From the NCBI GenBank assembly GCA_035571835.1, contig DATNBU010000001.1, positions 62,001 to 126,000 of the forward strand: a stretch of 64,000 nucleotides of DNA. The letters run 5' to 3'. Of this stretch, positions 61,499-64,000 are shown piece by piece. Numbering within the stretch: the first letter of the stretch is position 1; every line of letters begins with the position of its first letter. The notes beneath the pieces are model-generated. The model was not told the origin of the DNA and made no database searches. It worked only from the letters and a program-made list of their open reading frames with translations. The stretch is from Candidatus Limnocylindrales bacterium. GTDB taxonomy: Bacteria > Desulfobacterota > Binatia > UBA1149 > CAITLU01. The translations under genes and the position numbers were made by a program.

Positions 61499-62425
61499 TC
61501 AGGCGGGGCGACGCTCGTCTTGCGCGATGGTCCGTTTTCCGGCCGGTTCCGCTGCCGCCGCCGCGAACAGCCGATCGGCGCGGTACGACGATCGCACGAG
61601 CGGACCGGCTGCGACCTCGCGAAAGCCAAGCGCGCGGGCGATCGCCGCCAGCTCGTCGAACTCGGCCGGCTCGTAATAGCGCGAGACAGGGCGCTGCTCG
61701 CGCGTCGGCCGCAGATACTGGCCGATCGTCACGAGCTCGCAGCCGACGCCGCGCAGGTCCGTAAGCGTCTCGACGAGGTCCTCGCGCGTTTCGCCGAAAC
61801 CGACCATCACGCCGGACTTGACGACGCCATGGCCGTCGCGTTCGGAGATCTCTCTTGCGAGGCCGAGCACTTCGAGCGAGCGTTCGTAGCGCGCGCGGCC
61901 GCGCACTTCGGGCGTCAGGCGCCGGACCGTTTCGATGTTGTGGCCGAAAACTTCCGGGCGCGCGGCCATCACTGTTTCGACGAGCTCGGCGCGCCCGTTG
62001 AAGTCGGCGGTCAGCACTTCGACTTCGACTCCGTCGATCCGCCCCTTGATCGCTTCGACCGTGCGCGCGAAGTGCCCCGCGCCTTCGTCGTCGAGATCGT
62101 CGCGCGCAACCTGCGTGAGCACCACGTATTTCAGTCCGAGCGCAGCGGCGGTGTCGGCGACGCGCTTCGGCTCCTCGGGATCGGGAGCTGCACCGCGGCC
62201 CGTCTTCACCGAGCAGAACGAGCAGCGGCGCGTGCAGTTCTCACCGAGGATCATGAACGTGGCCGTGCCCGCCGAGAAGCACTCGCCGATGTTCGGACAG
62301 CGGGCCTGTTCGCAGACGGTGACGAGCTTGCCGGCGCGCAGGCGGCGCTTGAGGTCGTCGGTGGCGCCGAGGCGGCGGGTTTCGCCGAGGACCCAGGACG
62401 GCAGCCGTTGCGATGTCGAGCTCAC
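61499..62425 (-). CDS. lipA: Lipoyl synthase
   Basis: GTG at 62425 gives 308 residues starting SSTSQRLPSWVLGETRRLGA. The auxiliary cluster cysteines are in CEQARCPNIGECF and the radical-SAM triad in ENCTRRCSFCSV; a late RSSYRADRLF supplies the conserved serine. It inserts two sulfurs into octanoyl chains on lipoyl domains. It stands alone; no lipB is adjacent. No strong ribosome binding site is seen at the chosen start. Confidence 0.95.
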   Translation of the reverse strand: MSSTSQRLPSWVLGETRRLGATDDLKRRLRAGKLVTVCEQARCPNIGECFSAGTATFMILGENCTRRCSFCSVKTGRGAAPDPEEPKRVADTAAALGLKYVVLTQVARDDLDDEGAGHFARTVEAIKGRIDGVEVEVLTADFNGRAELVETVMAARPEVFGHNIETVRRLTPEVRGRARYERSLEVLGLAREISERDGHGVVKSGVMVGFGETREDLVETLTDLRGVGCELVTIGQYLRPTREQRPVSRYYEPAEFDELAAIARALGFREVAAGPLVRSSYRADRLFAAAAAEPAGKRTIAQDERRPA

Positions 62426-62543
62426 GCAACGCTTATAGAAGCGGGCTCCGCGGCAGCAAAACAGCAACGGGTACGGTTTTACCGAAAGCCCGGCGCGGCC
62501 TGTGCATAGAGGACGGCGTGGAGCCGACAGCGGGCCGTGACGA

Positions 62544-64000
62544 TCACCGGGCCCCGCCTTTCGCGAGATACTGGCCGTCGAGGTTCCTGCTGGTGCCGTC
62601 CGCGTCGAACTGCGTATCGAAGCATGCGCCGCTACTCACCTGAAGCTGCGCGCGCAGCATCGACGGCAGCGCGGCGTGCGGAAGCCCGAAAGCGCTCGCC
62701 GCCAGACCAGCGCCCTTTCCCGCCACGGAAATCATCGCTTGGCCATCGTCGCCCGTACGCATCGAGATTGCCGTGATCCCGTCCGCGTTCCCGACCGTGT
62801 CCTTGTACGAAACTTTTTCGCCGTCACTGTTCCAGCAAGGCGGCTCGAGACAGCTTCCCGCGGGTGGAACGACTGCCTGGAACAGTCTCGACGGCGGATC
62901 GGTCGAGACGTCGAAGATGCACAGCGCGATCTCGCTTGTCGTCGCCGGATCGCCAAAATCGAGAATATTGGTGGCCTCGCCGTTCTTCCATTGCCAGCGC
63001 AGCTTGTCCTTGTCGTCGGGCGATTTGTCGGAGATCTGCAGCTTGCTGCTGGAGGACCTCATGGATGCGTGACAGTCGGTTCTCGGACCGACCACGCAGC
63101 CCTCGCCGGCGCTGTACACGAAACAAGCGGGACATGCGTAACCACCACTCTGGCAGATCTCGTCGTGGCAAATCTCGTCCGTGGTGGAATCGTCACCGTC
63201 GTCGCAGTTGAAGCCGTCCGGAAGCCCCGTGCAGTCGCTGAGGTCGCATCCGCTGACATCGCAACGGGCGCCTTGCTCGCTGGACGAAAAACTTACGCAC
63301 CCGTGCGGCGGCGACGAGTAGCTGTGTCCGCTGCCCGAGAACGTAAGATTGTCGAGCGCGGCGGTGCCGGTGAAGTCGGAAGATATCGCACAGAAACCCT
63401 GACGTACCGTCTTCACCAGATTGATCGTCCCAGTGGCGGTATCGATGGTGCCTACCCTCGATGGAACCTCCCCCGGATCCTGGCTCGTGCCGAACTCCTC
63501 GACGACGCCCATGCGCTGAATGAAACGCAGCTGGGAGACATGGTGAAACCCGAAGTCCGGGAGATCGACGCTGTCGCGCCAGATCCCGGTCAGATTGACG
63601 CAGGACGGTGTGGCACATCCGCCTCCGCAGATGCCGGCGCTGCAGGTCTCGCCCTGCGTGCAGTCGTTGCGATCGTCGCAAGACGCCGCATCGGCCGACG
63701 GCGTGCACACCGACGGCTCGCCGGCACATGCAAAACACGGCTCGATCCGGCATTCGGAGTCGCAGCCGTCGCCATCTTCGGCGTCCCCGTCGAAACACTC
63801 GCAGCGCGTGAAATAGCGATGCGTGACGGTGAACCCGATTCCGCTTTGGCCATCCAGCACATCTCCCGCACCGACCGCAGCGAGTGCGAGGTTATACGAA
63901 GACGAAGTGGTGGATGTGGCCGAAAGAAACGTCCCGTCGAACGTTCCTTCGAAGTCGACGGTCGTGCTGTTTTCGGTCCAGATGACCGAGATCGCCGTCC
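62544..64000 (-). CDS. Secreted Cys-rich protein with C-terminal module, N-terminus beyond the window
   Basis: The frame is open from the right edge to the stop at 62544 (about 485 codons seen), so the start is missing. The visible part begins with a beta-rich TTVDFEGTFDGTFLSATSTTSSS stretch, then a DUF4215-like Cys segment (CECFDGDAEDGDGCDSEC), a lipocalin- or beta-type middle (TGIWRDSVDLPDFGFHHVSQL) and a CDDGDD segment. The end is the C-terminal module (about the last 155 residues) shared with the lysyl-oxidase-like protein. Its role is unknown; it is likely extracellular. Confidence 0.75.
   Translation of the reverse strand, partial: TAISVIWTENSTTVDFEGTFDGTFLSATSTTSSSYNLALAAVGAGDVLDGQSGIGFTVTHRYFTRCECFDGDAEDGDGCDSECRIEPCFACAGEPSVCTPSADAASCDDRNDCTQGETCSAGICGGGCATPSCVNLTGIWRDSVDLPDFGFHHVSQLRFIQRMGVVEEFGTSQDPGEVPSRVGTIDTATGTINLVKTVRQGFCAISSDFTGTAALDNLTFSGSGHSYSSPPHGCVSFSSSEQGARCDVSGCDLSDCTGLPDGFNCDDGDDSTTDEICHDEICQSGGYACPACFVYSAGEGCVVGPRTDCHASMRSSSSKLQISDKSPDDKDKLRWQWKNGEATNILDFGDPATTSEIALCIFDVSTDPPSRLFQAVVPPAGSCLEPPCWNSDGEKVSYKDTVGNADGITAISMRTGDDGQAMISVAGKGAGLAASAFGLPHAALPSMLRAQLQVSSGACFDTQFDADGTSRNLDGQYLAKGGAR

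Overview
The window looks like a chromosomal stretch from a GC-rich, Gram-negative environmental bacterium. Several lipoproteins carry lipoboxes. Secreted proteins carry Myxococcus-type Cys-rich (DUF4215) repeats and a dockerin-like pair. Diaminopimelate is made by DapL. Acyl-CoA metabolism is rich (acyl-CoA synthetase, acyl-CoA dehydrogenase, thiolase, B12-dependent acyl-CoA mutase, malyl-CoA lyase). This mix fits the former 'deltaproteobacterial' lineages such as Binatota/Desulfobacterota_B or Myxococcota relatives, but no ribosomal marker is present and the assignment is inference.

Layout. 1-2300: accessory left edge with a cut secreted gene, a DUF433/DUF5615 toxin-antitoxin pair, a secreted protein and a lipoprotein. 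2345-3813: tRNA-Glu(TTC), tRNA-Lys(TTT), an EVE protein and a methyltransferase. 3823-11113: a catabolic/C-C cleavage block with a Rieske oxygenase plus SDR, a divergent phosphotriesterase-family hydrolase, another SDR, and an operon of malyl-CoA lyase, small ferredoxin and a two-subunit acid-CoA ligase of SucCD type. 11240-16608: lipoprotein amidohydrolase, dapL, SDR, NIPSNAP-like protein, nitroreductase and a lipoprotein. 16761-23379: two-component signalling (Rcp1-like regulator, receiver-kinase, PAS kinase), a Cys-tailed membrane protein and an acyl-CoA synthetase. 23536-32958: aldehyde dehydrogenase, then extracellular proteins (lysyl-oxidase-like enzyme, GH8 glucanase, repeat-rich secreted protein, dockerin-like protein) with two small membrane proteins. 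33093-40616: membrane proteins, hydrolase-cyclase fusion, a HicBA locus with a frameshifted hicA, tRNA-Glu(CTC), acyl-CoA dehydrogenase and an alkaline-phosphatase-superfamily enzyme. 40805-62425: mostly core metabolism (aconitase, ispF-gltX, ntrBC-thiE, dnaB, hom-thrC-glpX, lipA) interleaved with two GT-C membrane glycosyltransferases, a BtuF-like binding protein and an acyl-CoA mutase-thiolase operon. 62544 to the right edge: another large Cys-rich secreted protein.

Themes. (1) The mutase operon carries the Phe/Gln active-site pair of isobutyryl-CoA mutase rather than the Tyr/Arg pair of methylmalonyl-CoA mutase. (2) One uncharacterised C-terminal beta-type module ends the lysyl-oxidase-like protein and the right-edge protein, with a related module on the GH8 enzyme. 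(3) Short dispersed palindromic repeats built on GGGGACAG occur in four intergenic places, with no transposase in the window. (4) Three short open stretches encode a shared NQLxxWLR(E/D) peptide of unknown meaning. No prophage, insertion sequence, rRNA or CRISPR array was seen.
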